NCBI GenBank assembly: GCA_001899855.1
Contig: MKWR01000006.1
Coordinates: 273,764 to 307,886, forward strand
Origin: Lysobacterales bacterium 63-13
GTDB lineage: Bacteria > Pseudomonadota > Gammaproteobacteria > Xanthomonadales > Rhodanobacteraceae
DNA: 34,123 bases
Reading direction: 5' to 3'
Below are positions 1-10,567 of the stretch, piece after piece; position 1 is the first letter of the stretch; every line of letters begins with the position of its first letter. The translations under genes and the position numbers were made by a program. The notes beneath the pieces are model-generated. The model saw only the letters and a list, made by a program, of their open reading frames with translations, was not told the origin of the DNA and did no database searches.

Positions 1-1160
1 GTCGCGGCATGCGGGCGCGTGTAGCGTCCGAAGCGCTTGAGCAGCCTGATCAGGTCCTTGTGCGATATCGCCTTGGCGTAGCGCCCGCCCTCGCCGCGCA
101 TGTCGCGCGCTGCAACCATGGCATTGACGATGGCCTCCTCGGTCGCCTGCACGGTGGCTTCGAACACGCCATCAAGATCATCGTTGCCGACAAAACTGGC
201 CTGGCCGAGGCTGCCAGCCTGGAATGGATGGGCATTCGCGGTCGAAAAGGCAAGGAAGATGTCGCCCGAACCGTTACCCGCGTAGCTGCCCATGCGCGCC
301 AGCCCCATGCCGGCGCGTCGGGCGACGCGCTTGAGCTGGTGCGGCAACAGCGGCGCGTCGGTGGCGATGACGACAATGATCGAGCCGGTCTCGCCACCGA
401 GGCCCGCGTCGGTGTAGACACGGTCGTTGCGCAGGTATTGACCGACCGGCACGCCGGCGATGCGCAGCGGGTCGCGCACGCCGTAATTGGCCTGCACGAG
501 GGCACCGACCAGATAGCCCGTTCCATGCACGAGGATGTGCCGCGATGCTGTGCCGATGCCGCATTTGAATTCATGGCAGATCATGCCGGTGCCGCCACCG
601 ACATTGCCCTCCGCAATCGGGCCGCCGCGGGCATCGGCAAGCGCCCTGTCCACATCTGCGGGCGTCACATGGAAACCGTTGATGTCGTTCAGATGACCAT
701 CCCAGGTTTCCGCCACCACCGGCAACGACCACCAATAGCCCGAGGCATCGGCACCGCCGGCGTGCACACGTTGCGCGATCACCGCATCGCGGACGACGCC
801 GACGCTGTGCGTATTGGTCAACATGACCGGGCCTTCAAGCTGGCCGGATTCGTCGATCCAGGCAGTGCCGGTCATTTCGCCATTGCCGTTCAGGGCAAAC
901 CAGCCGGCGAAGACCGGTGTATCCGCACTGTCCTTGCCGCGCGGCAGGATCGCGGTCACCCCGGTGCGCACCTTGTGCGCGTCCGCGAGATCCTCGATCA
1001 AGGTCACCTGGCCAACCGTGATCCCGGCAACATCGGTGAGCGCGTTGAGCGGTCCGGGTGTGCCCTCAAACGGAATGCCGAGATCGCGCGCGCGCGGTTC
1101 GGCCGCTGACGACAACGCGCAAAACGAGTACAACACCGCAATCCAGGCGAGACGACGCAT
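1..1160 (-). CDS. P1 family (S58, DmpA-like) peptidase with signal peptide, 3' end outside window
   Basis: Self-processing N-terminal-nucleophile peptidase of the DmpA/BapA type, whose members cleave N-terminal residues from small peptides or amides. The first ~20 residues (MRRLAWIAVLYSFCALSSAA) look like a Sec signal peptide, so the protein is probably periplasmic or secreted. Mature family landmarks follow in order: NTHSVGVVRDA, EGNVGGGTGMICHEFK, GIGTASR, then GETGSIIVVIATDAPLLPHQ. The Gly-Ser pair at residues 259-260 fits the autocleavage site and nucleophile Ser of the family. Only the C-terminal tail is missing; the frame is open through base 1. The start ATG is the only one placed before the signal peptide. 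It is divergent from the Rieske gene with 58 bp between them. Its substrate cannot be told from sequence. Confidence 0.88.
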   Translation of the reverse strand, partial: MRRLAWIAVLYSFCALSSAAEPRARDLGIPFEGTPGPLNALTDVAGITVGQVTLIEDLADAHKVRTGVTAILPRGKDSADTPVFAGWFALNGNGEMTGTAWIDESGQLEGPVMLTNTHSVGVVRDAVIAQRVHAGGADASGYWWSLPVVAETWDGHLNDINGFHVTPADVDRALADARGGPIAEGNVGGGTGMICHEFKCGIGTASRHILVHGTGYLVGALVQANYGVRDPLRIAGVPVGQYLRNDRVYTDAGLGGETGSIIVVIATDAPLLPHQLKRVARRAGMGLARMGSYAGNGSGDIFLAFSTANAHPFQAGSLGQASFVGNDDLDGVFEATVQATEEAIVNAMVAARDMRGEGGRYAKAISHKDLIRLLKRFGRYTRPHAA

Positions 1161-1218
1161 CGACGTTCCCCGTTAACTCGAATCCTGCACGCATCCTACA
1201 ACCTGACGAGCGCCAGCC

Positions 1219-2352
1219 ATGCACATCCATCCACCCGCAGAAGCACTTGATCGCGCGCATGCGTTGCCGGCGCACTTCTATGTCGACAGCGCCATGGCCG
1301 ACATCGAGCACGACTGCGTGTTTGCGCGCAGCTGGCAACTGGTCACGCACGCCGGCCAGCTTGCCGAGTCCGGTGACCATGTGGTCGAGGCGATCGGCAA
1401 GATGCCGGTGCTGATCGTGCGCGGAGACGATGGCGTGCTGCGGGCGTTTGCCAACGTCTGCCGCCACCGCGCCGGGCCGCTGGCGCTGTGCAACGGCAAG
1501 GGCGCCAGGGCCCTGCACTGCAAATACCACGGCTGGACCTATGCCCTCGATGGCCAGCTGCGCAGCGCGCCGGAAATGCAGGGTGCAAGGGATTTCAATG
1601 TCGGCGACATCCGCCTGCCGGCCCTGCGCGTGCACGAGTGGCAGGGCCTGGTCTTCGTTGCCATCAGCGCCGAGACTCCCGCGTTCGACGAGGTGTATGC
1701 AGGCATCATCGAGCGCATCGCCCCCATCGACCTTTCGGCAATGCGCTTCGAGCGCCGCGAAACCTACGACATTGCCTGCAACTGGAAGGTCTATGTCGAC
1801 AACTTCCTCGAAGGCTACCACCTGCCGCACGTGCATCCGGGTCTTTCCAAGGTGCTCGACTATCGCGCCTACGACACCGAGCTGTTTGCCTGGCAGAGCC
1901 TGCAATCCTCGCCGCTGCGCGACGGCGGCGAAATCTACGGCGAAGGCGAGGCGTTCTACTACCAGATCTACCCGAACATCATGCTCAACATCATGCCGGG
2001 TCGCCTGCAGACCAATCGCATCCTGCCGCTGGGCGTGGAGCGTTGCCGCGTCGAGTTTGATTTCTATTACGCACAGGATGACAAGGCGCAGTCGCGCATT
2101 GCCCGCGACGCCGAGTTCAGTGATGAGGTGCAAATGGAAGATGTATTGATCTGCGAAGCGGTGCAACGCGGCCTCGCCTCGGGCAGTTACGAGGGCGGAC
2201 GCCTGTGCCCTAAACGCGAGAGCGGCGTCTGGCATTTCCACAACCTGCTGCGCGCCGCGTATGCATGTGCCGCGGATGGATCGGATCCAGCCGCCAAGTC
2301 CATCAGCGTCTCGACACCTGCGCTGCAACCCAGCCTTGGCGGTCGTAGATGA
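1219..2352 (+). CDS. Rieske [2Fe-2S] ring-hydroxylating-type oxygenase, alpha subunit
   Basis: Iron-sulfur/mononuclear-iron oxygenase of 377 residues, the usual size for the single-component alpha-subunit family that includes choline/glycine-betaine/carnitine-type monooxygenases and aromatic dioxygenases. The Rieske cluster ligands are visible as C81-x-H83 and C101-x2-H104 (CKYHGW). The catalytic domain has the 2-His-1-Asp iron site: H201 and H206 in EGYHLPHVHP, and probably D308 in QMEDVLICEAVQ. No reductase or ferredoxin gene lies beside it, so the electron donor must be encoded elsewhere. The substrate is unknown; the fit to quaternary-amine monooxygenases is only a suggestion from the motif spacing. 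Its last 50 bp overlap the 3' end of the convergent PIG-L gene. Confidence 0.85.
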   Translation: MHIHPPAEALDRAHALPAHFYVDSAMADIEHDCVFARSWQLVTHAGQLAESGDHVVEAIGKMPVLIVRGDDGVLRAFANVCRHRAGPLALCNGKGARALHCKYHGWTYALDGQLRSAPEMQGARDFNVGDIRLPALRVHEWQGLVFVAISAETPAFDEVYAGIIERIAPIDLSAMRFERRETYDIACNWKVYVDNFLEGYHLPHVHPGLSKVLDYRAYDTELFAWQSLQSSPLRDGGEIYGEGEAFYYQIYPNIMLNIMPGRLQTNRILPLGVERCRVEFDFYYAQDDKAQSRIARDAEFSDEVQMEDVLICEAVQRGLASGSYEGGRLCPKRESGVWHFHNLLRAAYACAADGSDPAAKSISVSTPALQPSLGGRR

Positions 2353-3322
2353 CGACGCGCGCACCCAGCCTTTCAATCTTGGCGTACACCCGGCCAATGG
2401 CATGCCGGCCCGACACCGCAAGCAAAAGCGTGTCCGTCGATGCCTGCATGCGCAGGTCCAGCGCTCGCTGGCCGAAGCCCAGTTGCACTTCCACGATTGC
2501 CGAGCCGTTGGGCAGGCGCACGCTGGTTCGCAAAAGCTGGCCATCGATTTCGACAATCAGGTACAAAGCCTGTGCATGCAGGCGCAGGCGTCGACGCGAC
2601 CAAGGCATCTGCCATGCAAGGTGATCGGCAAGGATTCTTGCCAGCACCGGTGCGGGCGATGGCTGGAAGCGCTCGACGCGCTGGCAGAGCCGGTGCATGC
2701 GTTTGCTGCTCAGCACCAGTTGACTCGCATGCGCCTGCAAGGCGTGTTGCTTGAGTCGTGCCTGCTCCGTGCTGATTGCCACGACAAGGGCATCTTCGGC
2801 CGGAGTGGGTCCGTGCACGACAAAACCCAATCGCGCACAGGCAGCCTGTGGCGATCTCGCCAGTGCGAGCTCAAGCATCACCCGCAAGGCACTGTGATCC
2901 GGATGCCGATCTTCGAGTGAGGGCGCGACGATCAGGTCTGGTGCGAAATCGGCAATTTCCGCGGCAAGTTGATCCTCGCCCAGCGCATCACGCATGAGGC
3001 TGGCGGTCAGGCCCTGGTCAGGCCAGCCATAGTGGCGGACGTCGGTGGCAGCAACGCCGAGCCTGGCCAACGCTTCGGCAGCTTCGTTGCGTCGGCGCGC
3101 ACCCCAACGAGCACGCGCTGTGGCATTGATCCGCCAGCGCTTTTCCAGCCAGCGTTGCGGCCATGGATTGTTGTCGCCATCGGTGACGATGACGATGCGC
3201 AGCGATGCCCCGGCGGCCAAGGCGACCTGGATCAGCCCGCCGGTCGCCAGTGTCTCGTCGTCCGGATGCGGGACGAGAACCAGCAGGCGCGTGTTGTTGT
3301 GCAGATCCAGACCTTGTGTCAT
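2303..3322 (-). CDS. PIG-L family deacetylase with a C-terminal extension
   Basis: Zinc-dependent de-N-acetylase of the PIG-L/LmbE fold (N-acetylglucosaminyl or related amide substrates). The metal motif VPHPDDETLATGG lies near residues 19-31 and the second motif, HPDH, about 120 residues later, both intact. The chosen ATG gives 339 residues; longer starts at 3346 and 3361 are possible but add a Cys/Arg-rich stretch and no better ribosome site. After the ~220-residue catalytic domain there is an extra ~120 residues, predicted from its alternating hydrophobics to be beta-rich, that I cannot assign. It is the last gene of the arg-pro run, 71 bp after proA, and could be cotranscribed. The 3' end overlaps the Rieske gene on the other strand. 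Confidence 0.82.
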   Translation of the reverse strand: MTQGLDLHNNTRLLVLVPHPDDETLATGGLIQVALAAGASLRIVIVTDGDNNPWPQRWLEKRWRINATARARWGARRRNEAAEALARLGVAATDVRHYGWPDQGLTASLMRDALGEDQLAAEIADFAPDLIVAPSLEDRHPDHSALRVMLELALARSPQAACARLGFVVHGPTPAEDALVVAISTEQARLKQHALQAHASQLVLSSKRMHRLCQRVERFQPSPAPVLARILADHLAWQMPWSRRRLRLHAQALYLIVEIDGQLLRTSVRLPNGSAIVEVQLGFGQRALDLRMQASTDTLLLAVSGRHAIGRVYAKIERLGARVVIYDRQGWVAAQVSRR

Positions 3323-3393
3323 TGAAAACCAGCGGCAGCCGCGCATGCCATGCGCCGGCACAGACTAGCGCAAATGGCACTCGCGACGTCGCA

Positions 3394-4677
3394 TCAACCT
3401 GGTGGATCAACCGGCGCGACAACATTCCCGTGGCGGACCTGGCCCTGGCCATGCAGCACGTAACGCTCGATCGTCAACGCTTCGATGCCCATCGGCCCAT
3501 AGGCATGCAGGCGCGTGGTCGAGATGCCTATCTCCGCGCCAAGGCCCAGTTCGCCACCATCACTGAAGCGCGATGAAGCATTGACCATGACCACCGCCGA
3601 ACGCAGGGCGGAAACGAACCTGCGGGCGGCGTCGGCATCGGCGGTCGCGATGACCTCGGTGTGATCGGAGCCGTATTCACGGATATGCGCAATTGCCGCA
3701 TCGAGGTCACCGACAATGCGCACGGCGATGATCAGATCGAGAAACTCGGCAGCAAAATCCGCAGCGCTGGCCGCCTCGATGCCCGGCAACAGTTTTCGCG
3801 TCTCCTCACAGCCGCGCACTGCAACCTTGTGCCGTGCCAGCGCCGCTGCCGCGCGCGGCAGGAAGGATGCGGCGACACCGCGGTGCACGAGCAAGGTTTC
3901 CAGCGCATTGCAGGCACTCGGCCGGCTGACCTTGCCATCGATCAACAGATCCAGCGCGAGATCGAGATCCGCCGCCTGATCGACATACAGGTGGCAGACG
4001 CCCTTGTAGTGCTTGATCACCGGCACGCGGGCATGCTCGGCGACAAAGCGGATCAGGCCTTCGCCACCGCGCGGAATGGCGAGATCGACGATGTCGGCGA
4101 GCTGCAGCAACTCGATCATGGTTTCACGGCCGAGATCCTCGACCAGGGTCACCGCGGCAACGGGCAAATCCGCTTCAGCCAGGACTTGCCGGAGCAATCC
4201 GGCCAGCGCACGGTTGCTGTGGATGGCCTCGGAACCGCCACGCAGGATCACGCCATTGCCGGCTTTCAGGCACAGGGCAGCGGCGTCGACGGTGACGTTC
4301 GGGCGCGCCTCGTAGATCATCGCGATGACGCCGAGCGGCACGCGCACGCGCTCGACGACAACGCCGTTCGGGAGCGTCTCGCGCCGGGTCACCTGACCAA
4401 CCGGATCCGCCAGCTCGGCCACTTCGCGCAGGCTGTGCGCAATGCCCGCAATGCGCCCGCCATCCAGACGCAGGCGATCGAGCATGGCCGCGGCAAGACC
4501 GCGATGTGCGGCCTGGGCCATGTCGAGTTCGTTGGCGGCGAGGATCAACGCCGCCTCCGCTTCGATGCGCGCGGCCATCGCCATCAGCAGGTCGCGCTTG
4601 CCTGCGTCGGAAAGACCGGCAATCGCCAGCGCCGCATCGCGGCAAGCCAGGGCTGCGTTGCGCATCGTGCTGGTCAT
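3394..4677 (-). CDS. proA: Glutamate-5-semialdehyde dehydrogenase (gamma-glutamyl phosphate reductase)
   Basis: Second step of proline synthesis: NADPH-dependent reduction of gamma-glutamyl phosphate to glutamate-5-semialdehyde in the cytoplasm. At 427 residues it has the family length and is full of ProA landmarks: [20 protein letters not shown] (about 113-132), the NAD(P)-binding IPRGGEGLI, the catalytic Cys256 in [15 protein letters not shown], and the C-terminal [19 protein letters not shown] and [13 protein letters not shown]. The start lies 4 bp after the proB stop, so the two are almost certainly cotranslated; the products are thought to channel a labile phosphate intermediate between them. 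Confidence 0.97.
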   Translation of the reverse strand: MTSTMRNAALACRDAALAIAGLSDAGKRDLLMAMAARIEAEAALILAANELDMAQAAHRGLAAAMLDRLRLDGGRIAGIAHSLREVAELADPVGQVTRRETLPNGVVVERVRVPLGVIAMIYEARPNVTVDAAALCLKAGNGVILRGGSEAIHSNRALAGLLRQVLAEADLPVAAVTLVEDLGRETMIELLQLADIVDLAIPRGGEGLIRFVAEHARVPVIKHYKGVCHLYVDQAADLDLALDLLIDGKVSRPSACNALETLLVHRGVAASFLPRAAAALARHKVAVRGCEETRKLLPGIEAASAADFAAEFLDLIIAVRIVGDLDAAIAHIREYGSDHTEVIATADADAARRFVSALRSAVVMVNASSRFSDGGELGLGAEIGISTTRLHAYGPMGIEALTIERYVLHGQGQVRHGNVVAPVDPPG

Positions 4678-4681
4678 CGGT

Positions 4682-5842
4682 TCAGGCCATCACCAGGTCG
4701 TCGCGGTGGACGACGTTGCCGCCGTAGTTGTAGCCGAGCACGGCATCGATGTCGCGCGAATGGCGGCCGGCGATGCGGCGGATGTCGCTGGCCGAGTACT
4801 GGCTCAATCCGCGCGCGATGCGGCGATCGCCCGCAGCCTCGCGCAGGATGATCCCGACCATGTCGCCGCGCGCGAAGTCGCCAGAAGCAGCGACCACGCC
4901 GCCGGGCAACAACGACGCGCCTTTTGCAGCCAGGGCCGTTGCCGCGCCGGCGTCGATGATGATCGCCCCGCTCGCCATCGGCACCTGCTGCAGCCAGTGC
5001 TTGCGCGCCGCCAGACGACTCTGCCCGGCGCGCAGGCGCGTGCCGCGAAAGCGCCCGTGCCCAAGCAGGCGTATCGTGTCGGCATCACGTCCGTTGAAGA
5101 GGATCGTGTCGATTCCGGCGCCGGCCGCGCGCGCTGCCGCTTGCAGCTTGGTACGCATGCCGCCGGTACCACTCGCACTGCCGGCATCACCACCCATCGC
5201 CAGCGATTCCGCGCTGATGCCGAGCAGTTCGTTGACTGGTCGTGCACCGGCATCGACGCGTGGATTGGCCGTGTACAAGCCATCGATGTCGGTGGCGATG
5301 AGGAGCACGTCGGCATCGACCAGGGCGGCGACAATCGCCGCCAGATTGTCGTTGTCACCGAGTTTCAATTCATCGACGGAAACCGTGTCGTTCTCGTTGA
5401 TGACCGGCAAGGTGCCAAGCCGCAGCAATTCCATCAAGGTCGCCCGCGCATTGAGATAACGCCGGCGATTGCGCAGGTCATCATGGGTCAGCAGGACCTG
5501 GGCAACCGGTCGATCGAAGAAACGCTGCCACAGCGCGACCATCTGCGCCTGGCCGAGCGCGGCAAGCGCCTGGCGTGCCGCCATCGCCGCGCCCGCGGCA
5601 GGTTGCCGCGCAACCAGCGCGCGACCGGCGGCAACTGCGCCGGAGGAAACGAGCACCACCTCACGCCCGTCGGCGATGCTCGCGGCAACGAACTGCGCGA
5701 GTGCCAGGGCATGGCGTGAACTCAAGCCCGCCCCTTCCTCGGCAAGCAGGCTGCTGCCGACCTTGAGCACGGCGCGTCGCCAGGGCGGCAAATCCTGCTC
5801 GATGAATGCACTGCTTGCAGCAGACAGATCCACCGCGCTCAT
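4682..5842 (-). CDS. proB: Glutamate 5-kinase
   Basis: First step of proline synthesis, ATP-dependent phosphorylation of glutamate. Two domains are visible in 386 residues. The first is an amino-acid kinase domain with [10 protein letters not shown] near residue 24, [29 protein letters not shown] and [13 protein letters not shown]. The second is a C-terminal PUA domain (roughly from residue 280, including [13 protein letters not shown] and the final [15 protein letters not shown]). The open frame runs on upstream into argH, but the Met followed by SAVDLSAAS is the sensible start: it lies 43 bp after the argH stop, and the kinase motif follows 24 residues later. Proline feedback inhibition is typical of the family but cannot be read here. 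Confidence 0.95.
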   Translation of the reverse strand: MSAVDLSAASSAFIEQDLPPWRRAVLKVGSSLLAEEGAGLSSRHALALAQFVAASIADGREVVLVSSGAVAAGRALVARQPAAGAAMAARQALAALGQAQMVALWQRFFDRPVAQVLLTHDDLRNRRRYLNARATLMELLRLGTLPVINENDTVSVDELKLGDNDNLAAIVAALVDADVLLIATDIDGLYTANPRVDAGARPVNELLGISAESLAMGGDAGSASGTGGMRTKLQAAARAAGAGIDTILFNGRDADTIRLLGHGRFRGTRLRAGQSRLAARKHWLQQVPMASGAIIIDAGAATALAAKGASLLPGGVVAASGDFARGDMVGIILREAAGDRRIARGLSQYSASDIRRIAGRHSRDIDAVLGYNYGGNVVHRDDLVMA

Positions 5843-5885
5843 CGGCAGCCACCGGGTTGCGATCCGGCATCGCCATGGCGCGTGT

Positions 5886-7178
5886 TCACGACAACCCCGC
5901 AAGGCGAGCGCGCAAGGCACCGAGGCGCAGGTCGGCAGCGGACCCGGGCGACACGCGCGCGGCCAGGCTCGCTTCCGGGGTTCGCCCCTCGCCTGCCGCG
6001 TTGGCCGCCTCGGCAGCCGCGCGGTAGGCATCGCGGAACGGAACGCCGGCAATCGCCGCCTCGATGGCGACATCGGTGGCATACATCGCAGGTTCGATGG
6101 CGGCACGCATCCGTGGCGCATCCCATTCCATCTTCGCCAACAGGTCCGGCAGCAGGGCCAGTGCATCGAGGCCGCGATGGAAACCATGGAAGATCGCACC
6201 CTTGCTGCCCTGCAAGTCGCGCTGGTAGCCGCTGGGCAGCGACAGCAGTTGCTCGATCTCGGTACGTGCCGCGGCGACGCTGGCATAACTTGCGCGCATC
6301 AACTCGATGACATCCGGATTGCGCTTGTTCGGCATGATCGAACTGCCGGTCGTGTACGGCGCGGGAAGACGCACGAATGCAAACTCGGCGGTGGTGAACA
6401 AGGACAGATCCCAGGCCAGGCGGCGCAGGTCGAGTACCGCCGCGCCCAGCGCATCCAGCGCCGCCAACTCGAACTTGCCGCGCGAGAGCTGTGCGTAGAT
6501 TGGACTGACCTGCATGCGCGCGAAACCGAGCTTGCGCGTCGTGTACTCACGATCCAGCGGCAGGTTGACGCCATAGCCTGCGGCTGTGCCAAGCGGATTG
6601 GCATCGATCAGGGCCAGCGCCTGGCGTGCGCGCCATGCGTTGTCGATGAAGGCTTCGGCAAACGCCGCAAACCACATGGCCGTGGATGAGACGACGGCGC
6701 GCTGCAGGTGCGTGTAGCCAGGCATCGGCAAGACATCATGCTCGGCGCGATAAATGCAGATGTTCGCAACGGCGGCGCAAATGGAAGACAGTTCTAGCAG
6801 TTTCGCTTTGAGCCAGAGCCGGCTGGCGACCAGCACCTGGTCATTGCGACTGCGCCCGCTGTGCACCTTGCGTCCGGCATCGCCAAGCCGCTCGATCAGG
6901 CGCGCCTCGATTGCCGAATGGCCATCCTCGAAGCGATCATCGAGGACGAAGGCAGCGCTGCGGAAATCCGCACCGAGCTGCTCGAGCTCACGAACCAGGT
7001 CCGCCGATTCCTGCGCAGTGACGATGCCTATACGGGCGAGACCCTCGACATGCGCCTTGCTCGCCTCGATGTCGAAGAGGAAGAACTCGCGGTCGAGGAC
7101 GACGTCATCACCAGCGAGGAAGCGCATGATGCGCTGATCGATTTCGACTCCTGGTTTCTGCCAGAGCAAATCACTCAT
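5886..7178 (-). CDS. argH: Argininosuccinate lyase
   Basis: Last step of arginine synthesis: splits argininosuccinate into arginine and fumarate. It belongs to the fumarase/aspartase superfamily, with the three conserved regions present: HSGRSRNDQ at 106-114, GYTHLQRAV in the middle, and the signature loop [12 protein letters not shown] that carries the catalytic Ser. At 430 residues it is about 30 shorter than the E. coli enzyme, with a short C-terminus (ends RARLAGLS), a length I recall for Xanthomonas ArgH too. Its ATG overlaps the argC stop in the arrangement ATGA, indicating translational coupling. Confidence 0.96.
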   Translation of the reverse strand: MSDLLWQKPGVEIDQRIMRFLAGDDVVLDREFFLFDIEASKAHVEGLARIGIVTAQESADLVRELEQLGADFRSAAFVLDDRFEDGHSAIEARLIERLGDAGRKVHSGRSRNDQVLVASRLWLKAKLLELSSICAAVANICIYRAEHDVLPMPGYTHLQRAVVSSTAMWFAAFAEAFIDNAWRARQALALIDANPLGTAAGYGVNLPLDREYTTRKLGFARMQVSPIYAQLSRGKFELAALDALGAAVLDLRRLAWDLSLFTTAEFAFVRLPAPYTTGSSIMPNKRNPDVIELMRASYASVAAARTEIEQLLSLPSGYQRDLQGSKGAIFHGFHRGLDALALLPDLLAKMEWDAPRMRAAIEPAMYATDVAIEAAIAGVPFRDAYRAAAEAANAAGEGRTPEASLAARVSPGSAADLRLGALRARLAGLS

Positions 7179-8149
7179 GCCGCTGTCTCCGCCGGGGCCT
7201 TCGGTTTCGGAATTCCGTGCAGCTCGTCGTAGCCAAGGGCGAGATTGAGGTTTTGCAGCGCTTGCGTCGCCGCACCCTTGAGCAGGTTGTCGAGCGTGGC
7301 GACGACGACAACCCGCTTGCCACCGGGAGCCACTGCAAAACCGCCAATCTCGGCATGCTGGCGGCCGGCAATCCGGCTGACCCAGGGCGCGTCGTCGACA
7401 ATGCCGACCAAGGCTTCATCGGCATAGTACTGGCGATAGCGCGCGATGATCTCCTCGCGCTGCATCGGTTGCTGCAACCACAGGTTGACCGTCATCGTGA
7501 TGCCGCGGAAATGCGGCGCGACATGCGGCATGAATTCGACGGGGATGCCAAGCTGGCGCAACACTTCACGCTCATGCACATGGCCGACGAGCGAGTACGG
7601 CATCAGGTTGTCGCGCAGTTTCTGCACGTCGTTCTTGTCCGATGGCGTCGTTCCGGCGCCGGAGTAACCGGAAACGCCAAAGCATTGCGGCGGCCCGGCC
7701 AGCACATCGGCCAAGGGCGAAATCGTCAGTTGCATGGCCGTCGCGTAGCAACCCGGGTTGCTGATCCTGCGTTGCCCGGCGTAGCGCGCACGGGTCAGCT
7801 CAGGCAAGCCGTAGTACCAGGACTCGTCAAAACGATGATCGGCGGAAAGATCGATGATGATGGTTTCCGGCGCACGCGCATCGAGCGCCTGCACGAACGG
7901 CGCGGCCTTGCCGTTCGGCAGGGCGAGGACGACGGCATCGACCGATCGTGCGGCAACCGCATCCGCATCGAGCGACTCGTAGCGAAGATCCCCGCTGTAG
8001 CCCTCGACATGATCGGCAACGCGCTGGCCCTGCAACTCGCGCGAGGAGACAAAGGCCAGCTCCAGGCCATCGTGCGCGGCAAGCAGGCGAATCAACTCGG
8101 CCCCGGTATGCCCGCGCGCACCGACAATGCCGATGGTCCGCGCCTTCAT
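7175..8149 (-). CDS. argC: N-acetyl-gamma-glutamyl-phosphate reductase
   Basis: Third step of arginine synthesis, NADPH reduction of N-acetylglutamyl phosphate to the semialdehyde. The 324-residue product starts with the nucleotide-binding stretch [19 protein letters not shown], has the catalytic Cys134 in [25 protein letters not shown], a probable catalytic His in [11 protein letters not shown], and ends with the [19 protein letters not shown] motif that contacts the cofactor. The open frame extends 42 codons upstream, but the Met of [10 protein letters not shown] begins exactly at the argA/B fusion stop (ATGA overlap) and just before the Rossmann fold, so it is chosen. Confidence 0.96.
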   Translation of the reverse strand: MKARTIGIVGARGHTGAELIRLLAAHDGLELAFVSSRELQGQRVADHVEGYSGDLRYESLDADAVAARSVDAVVLALPNGKAAPFVQALDARAPETIIIDLSADHRFDESWYYGLPELTRARYAGQRRISNPGCYATAMQLTISPLADVLAGPPQCFGVSGYSGAGTTPSDKNDVQKLRDNLMPYSLVGHVHEREVLRQLGIPVEFMPHVAPHFRGITMTVNLWLQQPMQREEIIARYRQYYADEALVGIVDDAPWVSRIAGRQHAEIGGFAVAPGGKRVVVVATLDNLLKGAATQALQNLNLALGYDELHGIPKPKAPAETAA

Positions 8150-9483
8150 GCCGCGCACTCCGCGCGCGCGAGCAGGGTTGGCTGGCGCGTCCGGCAATGT
8201 TCCACGCATTGCTCGATGGCCGCGAATCCTTCGATTCCATACCAGAACACTTTCCACTGTTCCATCTTGATGCACCCATCAGACTCGGCATAGTAAAACG
8301 GATTGACCGGATTGCCATGGCGCGAACGCCAGAACATGCGCGGATTCGCCTCGCGCATGACCTGCCAGACCGCACGGCCGAGGCCTTCGCCCTGGGCATC
8401 GTCGAGCACGGCGAACTTGTCGAGATAGGTGAAGCCGCCTACTTCGAGCAGGATCAAGGCAGCACGATAGTTTTCACTGACATAGGCGCGGAACAAGGGC
8501 GTGCGCGCGAAATAGTCATCGACCAGGGGGCGCGCGAAACTCGATTCGATCAGCCCGCGCAGGCGCGGCAGGTCCAGCTCATCCCATGAATTCACGGCGA
8601 GCACCTTTTCGCCACGCCGGATCAGCGTTCCGGAGCCCTTGTGCGTGAACAGCTCCTTGGCCAGCTCGGAGGGCTGGGTGATCGACACCGACGAGGTCAG
8701 CGGCAGGTGATCGAGCAGGCTCTTGATCTGCTCGATCTTCACGCGCATGCCCGAGTGCAGCCAGGGTTGCGCGACGAGATGCTCGTATTCGGTCGACAGG
8801 TTGATCGAATCGATGACGCGGCCATCCGCATCGAGCAGGCCGCCGGTTCCGGTGAGGAAGATGATCTTGTACGGCTGCAGGACCTGCACGAGTTCATTGG
8901 CGGCGAAGTCCGCGTTGATGTTGAGGATCTGTCCGCCGGTGGTTTCACCCATGCTGGCAATGACCGGTATCGAGCCGGCATGCAGGCTGGCTTCGATGGG
9001 CGCGAGATTGACCCGGTTCACCTGGCCGACGAGGCCGAGCAGGTCACGATCGAGATAGTCGGCCTCGAACACGCCCGCCGTGATCGAGGTGGCGCGGGTA
9101 TCGGCTTCCTGCAGCGCCTCGACCAGCTTGAGGTTCTGCGCCTGGAACACCCGCCGCACGATCGCCAGCGCAGCCGGCGAGGTCACGCGCAAGCCGTTTA
9201 CCGTGGACTTCTCGATGCCGGCAGCGGCAAGTTCCTCGTCCAGTTGCGGGCCGGCACCGTGCACGACGATCGGCGTCAGGCCGACTTGCTGCAGGAACGC
9301 CAGCGACGAAGTCAGCGCGTCGAGATCGTCGCGCAGCACGGCACCGCCGACCTTGACCACGGCGAAACGTTTCGCGTCGATCTGCGAGAAGCGCTTGAGA
9401 TACTGCGAGATCTCCTTGGCGCTGGCCATGCTCGAGAGCAGGCGCACGATGGTCTGGCGTGTTTGCCGGGTTGCGCTATTCAT
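8146..9483 (-). CDS. argB: Bifunctional N-acetylglutamate synthase/kinase (ArgA/ArgB fusion)
   Basis: Fused enzyme of the Xanthomonas NAGS/K type. It would perform both acetyl-CoA-dependent acetylation of glutamate and phosphorylation of acetylglutamate. Residues ~40-290 are an amino-acid kinase domain ([61 protein letters not shown]). Residues ~295-445 are a GNAT acyltransferase domain like that of vertebrate NAGS ([43 protein letters not shown]). The chosen ATG gives 445 residues, close to the characterised X. campestris enzyme, and overlaps the argE' stop by 8 bp; a start nine codons upstream is less likely. Arginine inhibition is established for the family. No argJ is present in the window, which fits use of a dedicated synthase. 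Confidence 0.94.
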   Translation of the reverse strand: MNSATRQTRQTIVRLLSSMASAKEISQYLKRFSQIDAKRFAVVKVGGAVLRDDLDALTSSLAFLQQVGLTPIVVHGAGPQLDEELAAAGIEKSTVNGLRVTSPAALAIVRRVFQAQNLKLVEALQEADTRATSITAGVFEADYLDRDLLGLVGQVNRVNLAPIEASLHAGSIPVIASMGETTGGQILNINADFAANELVQVLQPYKIIFLTGTGGLLDADGRVIDSINLSTEYEHLVAQPWLHSGMRVKIEQIKSLLDHLPLTSSVSITQPSELAKELFTHKGSGTLIRRGEKVLAVNSWDELDLPRLRGLIESSFARPLVDDYFARTPLFRAYVSENYRAALILLEVGGFTYLDKFAVLDDAQGEGLGRAVWQVMREANPRMFWRSRHGNPVNPFYYAESDGCIKMEQWKVFWYGIEGFAAIEQCVEHCRTRQPTLLARAECAA

Positions 9484-10567
9484 GGATGATCCTGCACACC
9501 GAGTCCGCATAGGTTTTCAATTGATCCAGCCCGACCCACTCATCGGCCGCGTGGGCCTGGGCGATGTCGCCGGGGCCGTAGACCAGGGCGACATGACCGG
9601 CCTGCGAAAACAGCGAAGCCTCGGTCCAGAAATCAACGGCGTTGCCAATGGGCAGATCCAGCGCATCGGCGCAATCGCGTGCGACAAGCCGTCGTGATTC
9701 GGCATCGGCGATGCTGCCGGCCGGCAAGCTCGGGCCGCGAAAGGTTTCCGTGAATTCGGCGGCTTGCGGGTCGGCGAATTCGCGGAAAGTCTGCAACAGG
9801 CGATCGACGTCGGTCGAAGGCAACGGCCGCAATCCAAAACGCAGTTCAGCCGCCGGCGCGATCATGTTGGCCTTGATGCCGCCGTCGACGCGGCCGATGT
9901 TGAAACGCAGTCCGGTCAGGCCGCCGAAGCGTTCGTGCGCGAGGGCATCGACATGCGCAAGCGCCCGGTTGCCCCAGCGGATTGCCTGATGCACGGCGCT
10001 GTCGGCGCTGGATTGCTGCGCCGATGCATGACCGGCGGTACCGGCAAAACGCATCAACACCGAGCTGATGCCGCGATGGGCAAGCACGGCTTGCGCATGC
10101 GTGGGCTCGGCCACCAGCACGGCGTCGTAGGGCAAGCGACGCGCAAGAAAGGCGGCAATGCAGCGTGGATCATTGGCTTCCTCGTCCGAGGTGAACAGGA
10201 AGGCGGCATCGCCCTGCGTGGCGTTTGCCGCAGCCACCAGCGCGGCCACGGCACCCTTGATGTCGCAGGCACCGAGGCCGATCGCGCGGCCCTCGCCGAC
10301 GCGCAAGGCAAAAGGATCCGCCGACCAGTGCGGCGAATCGGGGACCGTATCGAGATGCACGTTGAAAAGGATTTTCGGCTTGCCGCGCGTGGCAAACAAA
10401 CTGACCGCACCGGCACCATGATCGGAAATTCCGATCTCGAAACCGGGCAGGTTTCTGCGCAGGTAGTCGAAGATGCCACCGCTGTCGATCACGCGCGGCG
10501 GATTGCGCGTATCGAAGGCAACCAGGGCGCGCAGATGATCGAGCGTGGCGGTCAGCAGCTCGCTCAC
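9476..10567 (-). CDS. argE: N-acetyl-L-citrulline deacetylase (ArgE'), M20 family
   Basis: M20 metallohydrolase of 363 residues. Metal and catalytic residues are in place: H71 and D73 in [10 protein letters not shown]102 in GACDIKG, the E129-E130 pair in TSDEEAND, E in [10 protein letters not shown] and a late His before AADEWVGL. Its position next to an acetylornithine (not ornithine) transcarbamylase means the physiological substrate is most likely acetylcitrulline, as shown for Xanthomonas, rather than acetylornithine. Annotation pipelines may call it acetylornithine deacetylase. The start is a GTG that overlaps the argG stop (GTGA), preceded by a purine-rich GGGGGAACGG site; no ATG fits as well. 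Confidence 0.92.
   Translation of the reverse strand: MSELLTATLDHLRALVAFDTRNPPRVIDSGGIFDYLRRNLPGFEIGISDHGAGAVSLFATRGKPKILFNVHLDTVPDSPHWSADPFALRVGEGRAIGLGACDIKGAVAALVAAANATQGDAAFLFTSDEEANDPRCIAAFLARRLPYDAVLVAEPTHAQAVLAHRGISSVLMRFAGTAGHASAQQSSADSAVHQAIRWGNRALAHVDALAHERFGGLTGLRFNIGRVDGGIKANMIAPAAELRFGLRPLPSTDVDRLLQTFREFADPQAAEFTETFRGPSLPAGSIADAESRRLVARDCADALDLPIGNAVDFWTEASLFSQAGHVALVYGPGDIAQAHAADEWVGLDQLKTYADSVCRIIHE

Noticed and set aside
1066-2556. Long minus-strand open frame (about 496 codons) opposite the Rieske gene
   Set aside because: It covers a well-supported gene on the other strand, has no recognisable domain, is rich in Arg/Ala/Gly as expected from GC-rich antisense, and runs through the peptidase and PIG-L gene ends.
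3661-5719. Two plus-strand open frames of about 400 codons opposite proA and proB
   Set aside because: Same antisense artefact; proA and proB motifs on the minus strand are complete.
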